Source: Chitinophaga pinensis (GTDB lineage Bacteria; Bacteroidota; Bacteroidia; Flavobacteriales_D; Crocinitomicaceae). From it: DNA of 64,000 nt. The notes beneath the pieces are model-generated. The model did no database searches. It was not told the origin of the DNA and worked only from the letters and a program-made list of their open reading frames with translations. The stretch is from NCBI GenBank assembly GCA_943324745.2, contig CALPMT020000002.1:116993-180992 (forward strand), given 5' to 3'. The position numbers were made by a program, and so were the translations under genes. Below, one piece after another: positions 1 to 8,203 of the stretch. The number at the start of each line of letters is the position of its first letter. The stretch's first letter is position 1.

Positions 1-695
1 ACCATGCCGTGTTGCATGAGGTGACCTCCTGCATTATCCACGATTAATGTGTGTGGAACATTATGGCGTGTTAATTCATACGCTGTCAAGTTTGAACCTT
101 GATTTCTTGGACGTGTTTCATCCACCCATACATGTACTTTGATTCCTTTTTGGATTGCTTGGTATATTGGTGAAGTGATTGTTCCCCACTCCACACACCC
201 CAACATTCCTGCATTACAATGTGTTAAAATGTTTACCACCTCCCCATTTGTTCTATTTGCGATTTCTTCAATCAGCGGTAAACCATGCACCCCAATCATG
301 CGACATGTTTCCACATCTTCCTCTACGATTGCAGCTGCTGCTTCCCACGCTGTTTTTAAAAAATCATCGGCGTTGTCCATTGCTTCACGCATTTTATCCA
401 AGGCCCAAAACAAATTAACCGCAGTTGGGCGAGATGCACGTAAATCTGAAAACGCCTGATCTAAAAACGCACCATCCAATTCTTTTTCTACCATTTCTCG
501 CACTGCAAGATAGATACCATAAGCTGCAGTCGCGCCAATTAATGGTGCTCCTCTTACAGTCATTTCTTTTATTGCTACCTCGGCATCTTTGTAGGTAATC
601 AATTTTTCTGTTACGAATTCATGCGGAAGTTTACGTTGGTCTATTACTTCTACGTAGTTGTCGGCTGTAGGCCAGATGGTGCGGAATTTTGACAT
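1..695 (-). CDS. mtnA: S-methyl-5-thioribose-1-phosphate isomerase MtnA (3' end outside window)
   Basis: MtnA converts 5-methylthioribose-1-phosphate to 5-methylthioribulose-1-phosphate in cytoplasmic methionine salvage. The frame opens at ATG 695-693 (MSKFRTIW) and runs without a stop to the window edge, giving 231 of about 350 residues. The family motif TVRGAPLIG lies near residue 46. NILTHCNAG carries Cys160, the position of the catalytic cysteine in the family, and the visible sequence ends in DNAGGHLMQHGM, which includes the conserved Asp region. It lies downstream of mtnC and mtnD on the same strand, so the three form a salvage locus. A perfect palindrome sits in the 68-bp gap before it. 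The identification is secure; only the C-terminal third is unseen. Confidence 0.95.
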   Translation of the reverse strand, partial: MSKFRTIWPTADNYVEVIDQRKLPHEFVTEKLITYKDAEVAIKEMTVRGAPLIGATAAYGIYLAVREMVEKELDGAFLDQAFSDLRASRPTAVNLFWALDKMREAMDNADDFLKTAWEAAAAIVEEDVETCRMIGVHGLPLIEEIANRTNGEVVNILTHCNAGMLGCVEWGTITSPIYQAIQKGIKVHVWVDETRPRNQGSNLTAYELTRHNVPHTLIVDNAGGHLMQHGM

Positions 696-722
696 ATAGA
701 TAAGATTATTGATGATATAAAT

Positions 723-743
723 GGATGTTGCAATGCAACATCC
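723..743. repeat. Palindrome in the mtnC-mtnA gap
   Basis: GGATGTTGC-AAT-GCAACATCC is a perfect 9-bp inverted repeat with a 3-nt loop, between the mtnC stop and the mtnA start. No T-run follows on the minus strand, so it is more likely a REP-like element or mRNA-stabilising hairpin than an intrinsic terminator. Confidence 0.6.
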
Positions 744-763
744 TTACGGATCGATATAAGGCA

Positions 764-1477
764 TTATGGTGAGACGCGAGGCATCGCGTCTGTACGGAGG
801 ATATCAGAAAAAGAAGAAGCGGTGTTTTTCCAATTAGCAAGCGTACCTGGGCGCACCAATTGTATGGTTTGCAAGCCTGCTTGTTGTGCTGCCTCTAATT
901 CTTCTACAATATCGGATAAAAACAAAATTTCAGAAGGTTGTATTTTTAATTGTTGGCTGATTTTGTTATAAGTTTCTACCTCCCTTTTTCCGCCGGTTGT
1001 CGTGTCAAAATAAGCAGAAAAATAAGGCGTTAAATCGCCTGCAACACTGTATCCAAAGATTAATTTTTGCGCAGCAATAGAACCAGAAGAAAAAACACCT
1101 AATTGGAGTCCAGCGTCTTTCCATGCTTTTAAAGCAGGAGCAACATCATCATACACATGTCCTTTGATTATACCAGTTTCATAGGCTTCCTTCCAAAGAA
1201 TTCCTTGTAAATCTTTCAGTGGGGTGAGTTTTTTATCTTCGTTGGACCAACGTATTAAGGTTTCAATCACCTCTTCTTCTGTTGCAATGATTTTGTTTTC
1301 TGTTTCCTGCGACAAACGAATTGTTTCTTTGAAAATTGCTTGTACTTCCGGAAGATGAATCATCGTGCGTACTTTTTGCATATTTTCTCTGAAATAAGGA
1401 AAAAGCACATCGTACACAAAAGAAACCGAAGTTGTTGTTCCTTCGATATCTGTAAGTATGAAAGTTGGTTTGGACAT
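764..1477 (-). CDS. mtnC: Enolase-phosphatase E1 (2,3-diketo-5-methylthiopentyl-1-P enolase/phosphatase)
   Basis: MtnC is a HAD-superfamily enzyme that enolises and dephosphorylates the salvage intermediate to acireductone. HAD motif I reads ILTDIEGTTT with Asp10 and Glu12, motif II is FSSGS, and FLSDIVEEL is the C-terminal acidic motif; 237 residues is normal for the family. The start is ATG 1477 (MSKPTFIL), where homology begins. A longer in-frame reading from 1609 would add 44 residues encoded by an interspersed repeat and a terminator hairpin, and is rejected. The last residues (TDAMPRVSP) come from a palindromic repeat, so the native C-terminus seems to have been overrun. It lies between mtnD and mtnA. 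Confidence 0.93.
   Translation of the reverse strand: MSKPTFILTDIEGTTTSVSFVYDVLFPYFRENMQKVRTMIHLPEVQAIFKETIRLSQETENKIIATEEEVIETLIRWSNEDKKLTPLKDLQGILWKEAYETGIIKGHVYDDVAPALKAWKDAGLQLGVFSSGSIAAQKLIFGYSVAGDLTPYFSAYFDTTTGGKREVETYNKISQQLKIQPSEILFLSDIVEELEAAQQAGLQTIQLVRPGTLANWKNTASSFSDILRTDAMPRVSP
772..791. repeat. REP-like palindrome inside the 3' end of mtnC
   Basis: AGACGCGA-GGCA-TCGCGTCT is an 8-bp perfect stem with a 4-nt loop. It resembles palindromes of the type AGACGCnATGCnTnGCGTCT that are dispersed in intergenic regions of many Bacteroidota. Here it overlaps the last codons of mtnC. A diverged relative seems to lie at 15934-15979. Confidence 0.6.
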
Positions 1478-1498
1478 GAAAATAACTTTAAGTATTTC

Positions 1499-1528
1499 AA
1501 AAATAAAAAAATCCCTCCGAAGAGGGAT
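1499..1528 (-). terminator. Intrinsic terminator with UUCG loop between mtnD and mtnC
   Basis: Read on the minus strand: ATCCCTC-TTCG-GAGGGAT (1528-1511) followed by a T-rich run. This is a 7-bp perfect stem with the very stable UUCG tetraloop and a U-tract. It lies about 20 bp upstream of the mtnC start, so transcripts from mtnD should be at least partly terminated or attenuated here. Confidence 0.8.
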
Positions 1529-1570
1529 GAATAATTTGTTAAAGAAAAATGAAATGGATGAATAAATTGC

Positions 1571-1620
1571 TCTTCGACTCCGCTCAGAGTGACATGTATT
1601 CGAATCCAATCAGAGTGACT
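1571..1620. repeat. Interspersed repeat, two degenerate copies
   Basis: TTCGACTCCGCTCAGAGTGAC (from 1573) is followed by a decayed copy, TTCGAATCCAATCAGAGTGAC (from 1599). The core CGACTCCGCTCA recurs at 36229-36273. Such elements are common between genes in draft Bacteroidota genomes and are often mistranslated as CHSERSRR peptides. No function is known. Confidence 0.6.
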
Positions 1621-2160
1621 TTAATTCTTCACTGTAATATCTGCAAATTTTTCTTCTAATTTAGACCCAGTATATTCAGGCACCCATCCAGACATATCTA
1701 TGAAAATACGAATTGCCTTTACAAATGGATTTTCAGGACCGGCATCAAACCAATGTTTAGTACCTGCAGGAACAGAAATTAAATCACCTTGTTCACACAA
1801 CAAATTAAAAACTGGTTCTGTTTCTAAGTTAAACCAAAACAATCCTTTCCCATCTACGAAGAAGCGAATTTCATCTTCGGAATGCGTATGTTCTGCTAAA
1901 AATTTAGCACGAATTGCATCATAGTTTTCTGTCAATTTATTGATTGAAATAACATCTGCAGTTTGGTAACCTCCCGCTTCCATAAATGGTTTCAGGTCCT
2001 TATCATACGCATGCAGTATTTCTTCTGGAGTAGCTTTATCTTCGAATATTACATCACACTGCCATTGGTCAAAAAACACACCTCTTTCTTGGAAAAAAGC
2101 ACGAATTTCAGTGGCATTCGTAATTTGTATATTTTTTTCCGGAATCGTTAAAATTGCCAT
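1621..2160 (-). CDS. mtnD: Acireductone dioxygenase
   Basis: MtnD is a cupin metalloenzyme. With Fe2+ it oxidises acireductone to formate and 2-keto-4-methylthiobutyrate; with Ni2+ the off-pathway reaction also gives CO. The 179-residue protein has the ARD metal site: HTHSEDEIRFF supplies His91, His93 and Glu97, and GTKHWF supplies His136. Its length matches the family and it begins at ATG 2160. It is the first gene of the mtnD-mtnC-mtnA locus; a UUCG terminator and repeats separate it from mtnC by 143 bp. A TATTTTTG box (2185-2178) is a candidate -7 promoter element, but no good -33 element is visible. Confidence 0.95.
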   Translation of the reverse strand: MAILTIPEKNIQITNATEIRAFFQERGVFFDQWQCDVIFEDKATPEEILHAYDKDLKPFMEAGGYQTADVISINKLTENYDAIRAKFLAEHTHSEDEIRFFVDGKGLFWFNLETEPVFNLLCEQGDLISVPAGTKHWFDAGPENPFVKAIRIFIDMSGWVPEYTGSKLEEKFADITVKN

Positions 2161-2177
2161 AATCTGTTTTTTTTTTG

Positions 2178-2185
2178 CAAAAATA
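2178..2185 (-). promoter_or_regulatory. Candidate -7 box of the mtn locus
   Basis: On the minus strand the sequence TATTTTTG fits the Bacteroidota -7 consensus TAnnTTTG and lies about 17 bp upstream of the mtnD ATG. No TTG is found at the expected 19-20 bp upstream, so support is partial. Confidence 0.35.
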
Positions 2186-2228
2186 ATGGATTAAACATTT
2201 ATTTCCTACTAAAACTATATGATTAATA

Positions 2229-5200
2229 TTAGTTTTTATTAAAATACAAATGAGACACTTTATTTTGAACATCAAATACTCGAATCAAATAAAGACCAGC
2301 CGCATATTCACTAACATCTATAGTCGTATTTTTGTCGATTAATAAATTAGAAAGGAGCACATTTCCAACTGGAGAAATCAACTCATATTTAACAAATGAA
2401 TCACTATTTAGTTGTAAATGTAATTTATCTTGAGTTGGATTAGGAAAAATGTTTATGTTCTGATTATCTAGAGTTATTAGCTCTAAACATTTTCCTATCG
2501 CAAATGACTTAGATGCCTTAGCATTACATGAATTAGTTGATCTAGTATACGTAATGGTTGCTGTTCCTTCTGAAACAAAGGTTACATTTCCGTTTATATC
2601 CACAGTCGCTATTCCATTATCATTACTCGTCCAAACACCTCCATTTACCGAAGATTTAATACTTGCCGTTTTACCCTGACAAACTACACCAGAAATCGAT
2701 AATATACCTGGATTTGGAATACTATCAATTTGAACACTTAACATCGTTATATTAGCACAAATTCCTTTATTTGGGGTAAATGTATAGGTAGTTGTTTTAG
2801 TATTATCCAATGCTGGAGACCAAGTTCCAGCAATCTTATCCAACGATGCTGTAGGTAAAGCATTTAAATTAGCTCCTGCACATATTGGATTAACTGCAGT
2901 AAAAGAAGGAGTTATTTTTGTATTTACTGTAATTTTCATAGCACCTGTAGTAGCACATTGACCTTGGGCTGGGGTAAATAGGTAGTCAGTTGTTTTTGTA
3001 TTATCCAATGCTGGTGACCAAGTTCCTGCAATCTTATTCAACGATGTTGTAGGTAAACTAAGTAGTTTTTCTCCATTACAAATAGGAGAAACGCTTTCAA
3101 AAGTTGGAGTGACAGGTGTACTCAATACTGAAATTATTATGGAAGTAGTATCAGCACATTGATCTTGCGTTGGAGTAAATGTATATCTCGTCGTTTTAGT
3201 ATTATCCAATGCTGGTGACCAAGTTCCAGAAATACTATTTGTCGAACTTGTTGGTAAAGCATTTAAAATAGATCCTGTACATATTGGATCTACTGCTGTG
3301 AAAGAAGGTGTTATTTTTGAATTTACTATAATTTTAATTGTTCCTTTATCAGCACATTGACCTTGAGTTGGTGTAAAAAGGTAGTCTGTAGTTTTAGTGT
3401 TATCCAATGATGGTGACCAAATACCTGAGATACCATTCGTTGACAATGATGGTAAAGCAGTTAAAGTAGCTCCTGTACATATTGGATCTACAGCCGTGAA
3501 TGAAGGAATTATTTTAGAATTTACTGTAATTTTAATAGTTCCAGCAGTAGCACATTGACCTTGCGTTGGTGTAAAAAGGTAGTCAGTTGTTTTAGTATTA
3601 TCCAATGATGGTGACCAAATACCTGAGATACCATTTGTTGACAATGATGGTAAAGCGTTTAAAACATCCCCAGAACAGATAGGATCTACAGCCGTAAATG
3701 AAGGTAAGGTCTTTTGAATTGAAAACAATGTTAAAGTTGAAGCTACACTCGTACCACAACTATTGAACGCTTGCACTTTTATATCTCCAGATTGAACAGT
3801 ATTTGGAGCTGTTACACTTATTGTATTCGTCGAACTAGTACCTGTAAATCCAGAAGGTAAGGTCCAAGCATAACTAGTAGCATCATTGACAGGCGCTACT
3901 GAATAAGTTGTATTTGTTTGACCAACACAAATATTTGTTGTACCGGTAATAGATCCCGGTGTTGAAGGTGCTGTAGTGCACAAACCGTTTACTTTTATCT
4001 GTTTTGTAATTGAACTTGTACTACCACAACCACCAATTGCATCTAACTTAATATCATATGTACCAGGAGTTTTATATGATATTGTTTCCTTATAATAATT
4101 TGAAGATGTAGTAGTTGCCCCATTTATCGTCCAATTATAAGCATAAGCATCCTTTGAAGATGAAGCGTCAATATCAACATTTGTATTAATTGTTGTCGGT
4201 GAAGTATTGATTACAAAATTTGGAGTTGGTAAAGTAGCAACTAATGGCAATACTTTTAAATGAATTTTTAATGCACTCCAACATTTCTCGTATGTACACC
4301 AAGAATTATCAGATGAGAATTTTATAAAACCAGTATTGGTTGTAACACCACTAGTAGAAGTTGTATATAAACCAACTGAATCTCCTGGGGCATTTGTTGT
4401 TTCAATCCCTATAAAAAACTGACCCGTTATTGCTATTGGATTATCAAAAAGAACTTTCGTTTCAACTTTATTTGCAACATCATTTTTAATATCCGAAATT
4501 TTGATTAGCTTGGAAGATAATATAGTACCTGGTGCTCCATTATTATTTTGATAAACATTTACTTTAATTGTACTTGTTGTATTTTTAGTCTCTGCTCTCG
4601 CAAAATCAAGTAATGCACCACTTATGTGGGTGTAAGAACCATAATTCGTATACAATTCAGCAAAACCAATTAACCCACTGATATGTCCAGCTAATGATCC
4701 CCCTCCTTTAATTGGAACATATGTTTTTTTCTCCGTTGATAAAAAATTAGTCAAGGTGTCACATACTTGTTTAGTTAATGCAGGATTTACTATTATATAA
4801 TTAGTTTTTGAAACTGTATTTGCTCCTTTAGAATTTGTAGAGGTAAGCGTAATTGTGTATTTACCAGGAGTAGAAAAAATAACTTCAGGAAATTTAGAAG
4901 TATTTGCTGTTCCATTCACAAAAGTTGCATTATTGGGTGAAATAGTCCAAGACCAAGCATTTGGATAATTTGTTGATTCATCCACTAAATTTATTACTTG
5001 TCCAACACTCGTGAAATTAGTTGAAGTGCTAAATCCTGCTACAGGAACCTGACTTACTTTTGGCCTAATACCAATTACAGCCTCTTGATTTGAAGAATAA
5101 TTACCACTACCTCCCCCTGTACCTGTTCCGTTAGGGACTAAGTTTGTAATTGTAAAATAACCATTGAACGCGCCAGACCATCCCCAGTCAATATGAAAAA

Positions 5201-6263
5201 AATCATTTAAATCATACCCATCAAAAACAAAACAATGCCCTGACTTACCTGTTCCGTCATTTCCGCAATATACAATAACTCTTGCTTGATTTAATTCGGT
5301 TTTAAGTTTGTCTTGCCAAGCTTGATCTGTAAAATCACGTTTAAAAATACTCGAGATTGAAGTGTTATCGTATTGAAAATAATCAATTAACGAAAGATGC
5401 ATATTTGCAGACTTAGCATAACGAGCATCATACGTAGCCCAAGATCCACTACCATCAGGACCATACATCATATTTAATGCAACACCACAATGATACATTA
5501 ATCGAGCAACTTCTGTGTTAGAAGACGAAACCTTATTTGGCATAGCCGCCCAATTATATGTAGTATTTCCAAAACTAGCTTTCAATAACCCATATGTAGT
5601 GTGTGTATAAGAAGTTGAGCTAACTCCCTTGTTAGGGTACCCCCAATATTTCATTGTTTGAGCCATTGCCGTTGCAACACAACCTACTGGTACTCTTTTC
5701 TTTGCAGTATTATCAAAAGGGCATGAATCATTATAAAATGTACCTTGATCCCACGTTGTTTTAAGTAATGGTTTTACTGCAGTAGTCCCTCTTTTGACAG
5801 CAATTTGATTCGAAGAAATAAACTCCCATTGTTGCTTTTCCGCTATATTTTGAACATTCGATTCAACTGCAAAAGCAATTTGTTTTTCGTATTCAGACAA
5901 CCAATAAGCAACTTGAGGAGACAAATTAGTTTCATCAAAATTTGACTCTAGGGAATATCCTAAGATCGGTTTTATGTTGTCATCACCTGAAACAATAACA
6001 AAACCAGAACCTTGTACTTGATTGAATACATAAAATAAAGGAGCTGAAACTGCTCGTTTGGATGTTGGTTGTTTAGAAGTGTAAACCAATTTAACTAATT
6101 CACCTGAACGTTTTAACGATTGATTAGTAAGGTAACGCAAATAATTTGTCGCTACTAATTTTGCTTTGTCTTCTGGCACCTCAATAGCATATGAGTGAAT
6201 GCTCATAATAAATAGAAAAAGAATAGAAGCGCATTTCAGTAATTTTGATTCTAAATTATTCAT
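2229..6263 (-). CDS. Secreted C10 (streptopain-like) cysteine protease with PKD/Ig-like repeats and T9SS sorting tail
   Basis: This 1344-residue protein has a signal peptide (1-26), a Spi-like propeptide (about 28-150) and a C10 peptidase domain. VPVGCVATAMAQ holds the likely nucleophile Cys195, and SGHCFVFDGYD the likely catalytic His343. A PKD-like domain follows (about 405-493), then a region of unknown fold, a second PKD and an Ig-like domain. Five near-identical repeats of 66-67 residues span about 852-1175, a BIG2-like domain follows, and a type A T9SS sorting domain covers 1269-1344 (NIFPNPTQDKLHL). Family knowledge predicts export through Sec and the T9SS to the surface or medium, where it would cut proteins. 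Two small genes lie directly upstream on the same strand (15-bp gap), so it probably ends a three-gene operon. Confidence 0.88.
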   Translation of the reverse strand: MNNLESKLLKCASILFLFIMSIHSYAIEVPEDKAKLVATNYLRYLTNQSLKRSGELVKLVYTSKQPTSKRAVSAPLFYVFNQVQGSGFVIVSGDDNIKPILGYSLESNFDETNLSPQVAYWLSEYEKQIAFAVESNVQNIAEKQQWEFISSNQIAVKRGTTAVKPLLKTTWDQGTFYNDSCPFDNTAKKRVPVGCVATAMAQTMKYWGYPNKGVSSTSYTHTTYGLLKASFGNTTYNWAAMPNKVSSSNTEVARLMYHCGVALNMMYGPDGSGSWATYDARYAKSANMHLSLIDYFQYDNTSISSIFKRDFTDQAWQDKLKTELNQARVIVYCGNDGTGKSGHCFVFDGYDLNDFFHIDWGWSGAFNGYFTITNLVPNGTGTGGGSGNYSSNQEAVIGIRPKVSQVPVAGFSTSTNFTSVGQVINLVDESTNYPNAWSWTISPNNATFVNGTANTSKFPEVIFSTPGKYTITLTSTNSKGANTVSKTNYIIVNPALTKQVCDTLTNFLSTEKKTYVPIKGGGSLAGHISGLIGFAELYTNYGSYTHISGALLDFARAETKNTTSTIKVNVYQNNNGAPGTILSSKLIKISDIKNDVANKVETKVLFDNPIAITGQFFIGIETTNAPGDSVGLYTTSTSGVTTNTGFIKFSSDNSWCTYEKCWSALKIHLKVLPLVATLPTPNFVINTSPTTINTNVDIDASSSKDAYAYNWTINGATTTSSNYYKETISYKTPGTYDIKLDAIGGCGSTSSITKQIKVNGLCTTAPSTPGSITGTTNICVGQTNTTYSVAPVNDATSYAWTLPSGFTGTSSTNTISVTAPNTVQSGDIKVQAFNSCGTSVASTLTLFSIQKTLPSFTAVDPICSGDVLNALPSLSTNGISGIWSPSLDNTKTTDYLFTPTQGQCATAGTIKITVNSKIIPSFTAVDPICTGATLTALPSLSTNGISGIWSPSLDNTKTTDYLFTPTQGQCADKGTIKIIVNSKITPSFTAVDPICTGSILNALPTSSTNSISGTWSPALDNTKTTRYTFTPTQDQCADTTSIIISVLSTPVTPTFESVSPICNGEKLLSLPTTSLNKIAGTWSPALDNTKTTDYLFTPAQGQCATTGAMKITVNTKITPSFTAVNPICAGANLNALPTASLDKIAGTWSPALDNTKTTTYTFTPNKGICANITMLSVQIDSIPNPGILSISGVVCQGKTASIKSSVNGGVWTSNDNGIATVDINGNVTFVSEGTATITYTRSTNSCNAKASKSFAIGKCLELITLDNQNINIFPNPTQDKLHLQLNSDSFVKYELISPVGNVLLSNLLIDKNTTIDVSEYAAGLYLIRVFDVQNKVSHLYFNKN
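2690..3710 (-). repeat. Five tandem coding repeats of 198-201 bp
   Basis: The word TATCCAATG recurs at 3599, 3401, 3203, 3002 and 2804, a spacing of 198, 198, 201 and 198 bp. Each unit encodes about 66 residues with the pattern SFTAV-P-IC-G---ALP and WSP-LDNTKTT, probably one beta-sandwich stalk domain per unit. Nucleotide identity between units is high, which suggests recent duplication or gene conversion. Confidence 0.9.
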
Positions 6264-6278
6264 AATGATTTATTTATA

Positions 6279-6812
6279 TTATTTAATTTTTGTGCAATTC
6301 GTATTTAAAGTTCCCTTTTTAATAAATTGCTCAATCTCGGTATTATTATATCTGCTATCACAAATATACATTTCTTCAAATGGATTTAATTCAATTATAT
6401 GATTTTTAAACTCTTCTAACGTAGGATTATTTATTTTCTGATACGATTCGATTGTATATGAAGTAAATACCGAATTGAAATTAACACCAACAAGATCTAT
6501 ATAATACCCATTTTCTACAAATAAAGCATTGGTATTACCAAGTGATTTCAAATCTTCTCTTGCAGGATATCCGATTATATTCTTTTTATCTTCCGTAAGA
6601 TGTATAGGAACAAATGTTGAAAAATCATTTTTTGATTTATAAACAACAATCTTTCTTGTTTCTTTTGGCTGGTCAAGGATAGATTCGTTTATAAGTGGTA
6701 GCGCACAATCTGGCTTTTTATTCATCTCATCTATTTGATTTCTTTTAGAGCTCGCACACGAAAATACCGTGAACAAAAACATCATATATATCCAATTTAC
6801 TTTCGAATCCAT
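6279..6812 (-). CDS. Hypothetical lipoprotein
   Basis: This 177-residue protein has an N-terminal hydrophobic stretch ending in the lipobox-like FTVFSCAS, so it is probably a lipoprotein with the acylated Cys near residue 19. I recognise no family. The rest is a soluble mixed domain with three further cysteines (in KPDCALP, MYICDSR and TNCTKIK). It overlaps the end of the upstream small membrane protein gene by 16 bp and lies 15 bp before the C10 protease gene, so the three are likely cotranscribed. A helper or inhibitor of the protease is possible but is only a guess from position. Confidence 0.7.
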   Translation of the reverse strand: MDSKVNWIYMMFLFTVFSCASSKRNQIDEMNKKPDCALPLINESILDQPKETRKIVVYKSKNDFSTFVPIHLTEDKKNIIGYPAREDLKSLGNTNALFVENGYYIDLVGVNFNSVFTSYTIESYQKINNPTLEEFKNHIIELNPFEEMYICDSRYNNTEIEQFIKKGTLNTNCTKIK

Positions 6813-7006
6813 GCGTCAAATTTTTTGTGCAATTTGGGAACAAAAACACCAATCAAAGGAACTAGAATTAATGTTAAAACCAAGGTTTTAAGTAATTGAT
6901 GGAAGTCTTTAATTAATGGGAAAATGGTTATAAACAAAATATTTATAACTGGATACACAAATAACCAAGTAATTAGCATCAATTTCCATTTCTTAGGTTT
7001 GTTCAT
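6797..7006 (-). CDS. Small two-helix membrane protein
   Basis: The 69-residue protein starts at ATG 7006 with a basic N-terminus (MNKPKKWK). Two hydrophobic segments follow (about 9-29 and 38-57), separated by a short loop, and the tail is basic. The pattern WKL-LITWL-VYP resembles small membrane proteins, or membrane tails attached to antibiotic-biosynthesis-monooxygenase-like domains, but I cannot assign a function. Its 3' end overlaps the following lipoprotein gene by 16 bp, which points to translational coupling. Confidence 0.65.
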   Translation of the reverse strand: MNKPKKWKLMLITWLFVYPVINILFITIFPLIKDFHQLLKTLVLTLILVPLIGVFVPKLHKKFDAWIRK

Positions 7007-7077
7007 AATATTTTAGTTTAAGAAAAAAAAACATTTCTAAAAGGTATCAATAAATTTTGAAAATAATCATTTTATAC

Positions 7078-7107
7078 TTGTAAATTTATTATCAATTCTT
7101 ATATTTG
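7078..7107 (+). promoter_or_regulatory. Promoter of the tRNA gene
   Basis: TTG (7078-7080), 19 bp, then TATATTTG (7100-7107) match the Bacteroidota primary sigma consensus in both boxes and spacing. Transcription would start about 5-7 bp downstream, leaving a short leader before the tRNA at 7137. Confidence 0.75.
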
Positions 7108-7136
7108 CAGACCAAAATAATTCAGATGTGAATTAT

Positions 7137-7210
7137 GGTCCTATAGCTCAGTTGGTTAGAGCACCTGACTCATAATCAGGTGGTCCCTGGTTCGAGCCCA
7201 GGTGGGACCA
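7137..7210 (+). tRNA. tRNA with CAU anticodon (elongator Met or Ile2)
   Basis: The cloverleaf is complete. The acceptor stem GGTCCTA pairs with TGGGACC, and A73 follows. The D arm is GCTCAGTTGGTTAGAGC. The anticodon stem CCTGA/TCAGG carries the loop CTCATAA, giving anticodon CAU. The T arm is CCTGG-TTCGAGC-CCAGG. CCA is not encoded. The acceptor stem is not of the initiator type, so this is either elongator tRNA-Met or the lysidine-modified tRNA-Ile2; sequence alone did not settle which. Confidence 0.95.
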
Positions 7211-7225
7211 CTTCATTAATTTATT

Positions 7226-7275
7226 AAAACCCTTCTTAAAAACACTGTAAAACAGTAAATTAAGAAGGGTTTTTT
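7226..7275 (+). terminator. Terminator after the tRNA
   Basis: AAAACCCTTCTTA (7226-7238) pairs with TAAGAAGGGTTTT (from 7261). An inner hairpin ACTGT/ACAGT lies in the loop, and a run of T follows. This strong composite hairpin sits 16 bp after the tRNA. Confidence 0.85.
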
Positions 7276-7410
7276 GTTTAATTGTGAACCATTTTTCACT
7301 TTATATTATGAATTTCCTTCCATCTAATAGATAACTATCGCTTTGTAATACTCATACTTTAACGAACTAAGAGATCAAAGTTTTGTTGTAAGATTTGTAA
7401 AATTATCTGA

Positions 7411-8184
7411 TTAATACCATTCGATATAATAGGTTAATGGCCTAAAAGTTGTCTTATTACCATTATAATATTCATATCCTGTTGATTTTGATGTCACAAC
7501 ATAACCATCTTTATCATATTGATATTCAAAATCTTGAATAATTTGACCTTTACTATTTTTAATGTTTTTAATCAAATTACTAAACTCACAACCAAATTGA
7601 AAACCTATAACATTTCCCTCGTAAAGAAAATTCCAATTGTTTAATCCTAACACTTTCCAAAAATTATGATTTTTAGTATCATAATAATTATATGTTAAGG
7701 AATCTACAGCACCATTATACTTACTTATCGATTTAATTATATTTCCATTTTTCCAATAAAAATTGTTTATTCTATTATATTTTTTTCCAATAGTAGAAGT
7801 TAAAAGTCCATCACTATAAAACAAATTTAATGTGTCATCTGATCTATAAATAGATTTAACAATTTTATTGGTATTATACTCACAACGGTACAAAAGATGA
7901 CTATTATTATTAGAATCTAAACTTTTTATCAGGTAACCATCTGATTCATAAGTCCAAATGGTTTTGGAAGAATTATAAAATCTACTAAAATCTTTATATG
8001 TACCATCTAAATTATAATGAAATGTCAAAGTATCAATTACATTATCTTGATTAAAAATAATATATTTTATTTTTTTGTAATTATCAGATTTTACTATTGT
8101 TTCTGTGGTATTTTCCTTAACGGTTTCTTTTTTACAGGAGAATAGAGCAATTACAAGTATTATGAGATAAATTGTTTGTTTCAT
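7411..8184 (-). CDS. Hypothetical lipoprotein with YD-like beta repeats
   Basis: This 257-residue protein has a signal sequence and the lipobox ALFSCKKE (Cys17), so it is probably anchored in the outer membrane. The mature part is rich in Tyr, Asn and Lys and contains loosely repeating beta strands of the form Y--DG--T and Y-Y-KDGYV, like the YD/RHS-type or DUF4595-like lipoproteins common in Bacteroidota. No catalytic motif is seen. Only 19 bp separate it from the FISUMP fragment upstream. It belongs to an AT-rich accessory stretch, and its function is unknown. Confidence 0.75.
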   Translation of the reverse strand: MKQTIYLIILVIALFSCKKETVKENTTETIVKSDNYKKIKYIIFNQDNVIDTLTFHYNLDGTYKDFSRFYNSSKTIWTYESDGYLIKSLDSNNNSHLLYRCEYNTNKIVKSIYRSDDTLNLFYSDGLLTSTIGKKYNRINNFYWKNGNIIKSISKYNGAVDSLTYNYYDTKNHNFWKVLGLNNWNFLYEGNVIGFQFGCEFSNLIKNIKNSKGQIIQDFEYQYDKDGYVVTSKSTGYEYYNGNKTTFRPLTYYIEWY

Positions 8185-8203
8185 TTCGTGTTGTTTTTAT
8201 TTA

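Noticed and set aside
139..459. Plus-strand ORF of 106 codons
   Set aside because: It is antisense to mtnA, whose protein motifs are unambiguous on the minus strand.
1478..1609. 44-residue N-terminal extension of mtnC beginning with CHSERSRR
   Set aside because: It is a translation of an interspersed repeat and a terminator hairpin; MtnC homology starts at MSKPTFILTD (1477).
2690..3710. CRISPR array
   Set aside because: The 198-bp periodic repeats are coding repeats in frame; there are no short repeats with unique spacers here or elsewhere in the window.
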